The translations under genes and the position numbers were made by a program. Positions 14,093 through 15,429 of a stretch of 15,429 bases of DNA are shown here, in pieces. The notes under the pieces are model-generated. The model was given only the letters and a program-made list of their open reading frames with translations, did no database searches and was not told where the DNA came from. The stretch is from J054 sp051008735 (GTDB lineage: Bacteria > Pseudomonadota > Gammaproteobacteria > Steroidobacterales > GCA-2729495). Position 1 is the first letter of the stretch. Each line of letters starts with the position of its first letter. Location of the stretch: positions 1 through 15,429 of the forward strand of contig JBPCXH010000015.1 of assembly GCA_051008735.1 (NCBI GenBank). The letters run 5' to 3'.

Positions 14093-15271
14093 TCAGGAAC
14101 CCTGGCTGATCGCCTGTTCCAGTGCAGCTGTGGGGTGCTCGGGCGGGGCAGGCGGCAGGGCCCGGGCAATATGTCCGTCCATTCCGGATGCCAGCAGCCG
14201 CGGGTTCTCAAGGCGCTCTCCGGTGCTGTCATGGGTCAGTAGTATCGTCGGCCGCAGCGGCCACGCACTGTTCTGAGAGCAGACGATGCCGCTGCTGCCA
14301 TCAACCAGTTCGACCCGTGTGCCGGTGGGATAGACCCCCAGCGCGTGAATGAATTCATCCACCAGGGCGGCGTCGAAACGCTCGCCGCGCTCGGCATTCA
14401 GGAAACGCAAGGCATCGTGAGCAGAGATGCCTTGCGCGTAGCGGCGATTCAGTGTCAGGGCATCAAAGGTATCCACTATGCCGGCAATACGCGCGAACAA
14501 CGGGATCTCGGTACCACTCAAATGCCGCGGATAGCCGCTTCCATCCAGGCGCTCGTGATGTCCCAGCACCATGTCAGTGACTCGAGGGTCCGCACCCTCG
14601 CTGAGTCGCACCATGGCGTGGCCTTGCATAACGTGACGATTGATAAAAAAGCGTTCGGCGGGATTCAGTTCGCCGGGCTTTGCCAGAATGGGCACCGGCA
14701 CTGAGGTCTTGCCAATATCCAGCAGTAGGCCGCCGATGGCCAGTTGCCGCAACTCACTGTTCTCAAGACCCAGTTGCTGGCCGAACAAAATGGCGTGGAT
14801 TGAAGTGCCCAGAGAGCGGCGATACAACAATCCGCTGGCGCCATTCAGTCGGATCAGCCACAGACAGGCGTCGGGTCGTTCCTTTACTTCCTCCACCAGC
14901 TTGGCCGCAGCTCGGCGCAGCGGTGCGAGCTCCATGCGGCCATGGGCGCGTGCCTCCTGGACCGCGGCTGACAGGTGCTCCACGACCCGGGCCAGGGTCG
15001 TCCGGGCGATACTGAAATCATCGTGCGCAGCAAGCACTGCGGGCAATGTGTCGGGCCCCGCGGCGAGCGTCGGCTGGGCCTCGGCACTGCTGCGCGCCGG
15101 ATCCACATAAACGTAGTGGCAGCATCTGCGCAGGGCCGCAAGCTGTTCTTCGGTGCCCACCAGCATGCCCGGGCCATCAAAAGGTGTGTGCAGCCAGGAG
15201 CGGTCGAGCTCGGCCACATACATGCCCGTTTCGAGACGGTCGCAGCTTAAGGTAATCAGGTGATCGGCCAT
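14093..15271 (-). CDS. HD-GYP domain protein with N-terminal DUF3391, degenerate metal site
   Basis: The 392-residue protein has an N-terminal domain (about 1-60) like DUF3391, a helical linker, and an HD-GYP domain (about 145-320) followed by a small beta-rich tail. HD-GYP proteins hydrolyse cyclic di-GMP with two or three metals. HHERLDGSGYP (238-248), His213 and Asp267/Asp270 are present. However, the first ligand His (in the usual YxHS) is Arg152 and the HD His is Leu184 (LDIGK rather than HDIGK); I checked both directly on the DNA. Two of the metal ligands are therefore lost, so it may be inactive or a c-di-GMP binder. ATG at 15271 fits the DUF3391 start (MADHLITLSCD); the frame is open back to TTG at 15304. 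The frame ends 106 bases before the glutathione S-transferase start. Confidence 0.88.
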   Translation of the reverse strand: MADHLITLSCDRLETGMYVAELDRSWLHTPFDGPGMLVGTEEQLAALRRCCHYVYVDPARSSAEAQPTLAAGPDTLPAVLAAHDDFSIARTTLARVVEHLSAAVQEARAHGRMELAPLRRAAAKLVEEVKERPDACLWLIRLNGASGLLYRRSLGTSIHAILFGQQLGLENSELRQLAIGGLLLDIGKTSVPVPILAKPGELNPAERFFINRHVMQGHAMVRLSEGADPRVTDMVLGHHERLDGSGYPRHLSGTEIPLFARIAGIVDTFDALTLNRRYAQGISAHDALRFLNAERGERFDAALVDEFIHALGVYPTGTRVELVDGSSGIVCSQNSAWPLRPTILLTHDSTGERLENPRLLASGMDGHIARALPPAPPEHPTAALEQAISQGS

Positions 15272-15304
15272 GAAAACCGGGGCAAAGGCTAGAATAATCA
15301 ACAA

Positions 15305-15429
15305 ATCTAGCAGGCTTGGCAGTCTGGAGCTGTGACCCTGGCCACGCCGCCACCATGTTGCGGCTTATGTAAGGCGAATGGCCGTGTTCAGCCGGGTTCA
15401 GACGGCATCCTTGTCTTGCCGCTTAAGCC
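15305..15429. other. Right-edge segment with no supported gene
   Basis: The last 125 bases contain no convincing reading frame. On the minus strand, which would transcribe toward the HD-GYP gene, the short open frames end after 10-13 codons. An upstream gene may end or begin just past the edge. No clear promoter or terminator is seen. Confidence 0.4.

Overview
The window looks like chromosomal DNA of a Gram-negative, probably gammaproteobacterial, organism with moderately high GC. It has a lipobox protein, periplasmic binding and adaptor proteins, c-di-GMP signalling proteins of proteobacterial type, and a glutathione S-transferase. The genus cannot be named from the sequence alone. There are no transposases, integrases, phage genes, CRISPR arrays, rRNAs or convincing tRNAs. 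Fifteen genes are supported: fourteen complete and one cut by the left edge. Seven of the fourteen visible starts are best read as GTG or TTG, so ATG-only gene calling would mis-start several of them.

Layout, left to right. (1) 1-163: the C-terminal end of an EAL-domain c-di-GMP phosphodiesterase. (2) 238-978: a YceI-like lipoprotein. (3) 1095-5684: a tight five-gene operon preceded by a perfect TATAAT box. It encodes a MacA-like adaptor, a LolD/MacB-type ATPase, two different FtsX-like permeases and a small NTF2/SnoaL-like protein, all overlapping by 4 bases or separated by 2-3. It looks like an adaptor-coupled ABC exporter with a heterodimeric membrane part and no TolC gene in the window. 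(4) 5723-6391: a divergent Tag-like 3-methyladenine DNA glycosylase. (5) 6392-6707: a 316-base intergenic region with a strong hairpin that has its T-tract on the minus strand, although no minus-strand gene lies in that gap. (6) 6708-7460: an orphan periplasmic solute-binding protein, convergent with (7) 7470-8024, a carboxymuconolactone-decarboxylase-like protein.

(8) 8211-10286: an EF-G paralogue with a structured GC-rich leader and a Tyr where EF-G has its catalytic His. (9) 10368-11186: an orphan ParA-like ATPase on the same strand, followed by a possible terminator. (10) The rest is on the minus strand, in transcription order: an HD-GYP protein with an N-terminal DUF3391-like region and two metal-binding histidines replaced (15271-14093), a glutathione S-transferase (13986-13303), a Sir2 deacylase starting 12 bases after it (13290-12445), and a membrane-anchored coiled-coil protein with a C-terminal helix-hairpin-helix domain (12357-11377).

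Most genes belong to known families. The best leads for something less described are the unexplained minus-strand terminator at 6407-6464, the degenerate HD-GYP protein, the membrane-anchored coiled-coil/HHH protein beside Sir2, and the NTF2-like protein coupled to the exporter. No complete, clearly new multi-gene system is demonstrable from the sequence alone.
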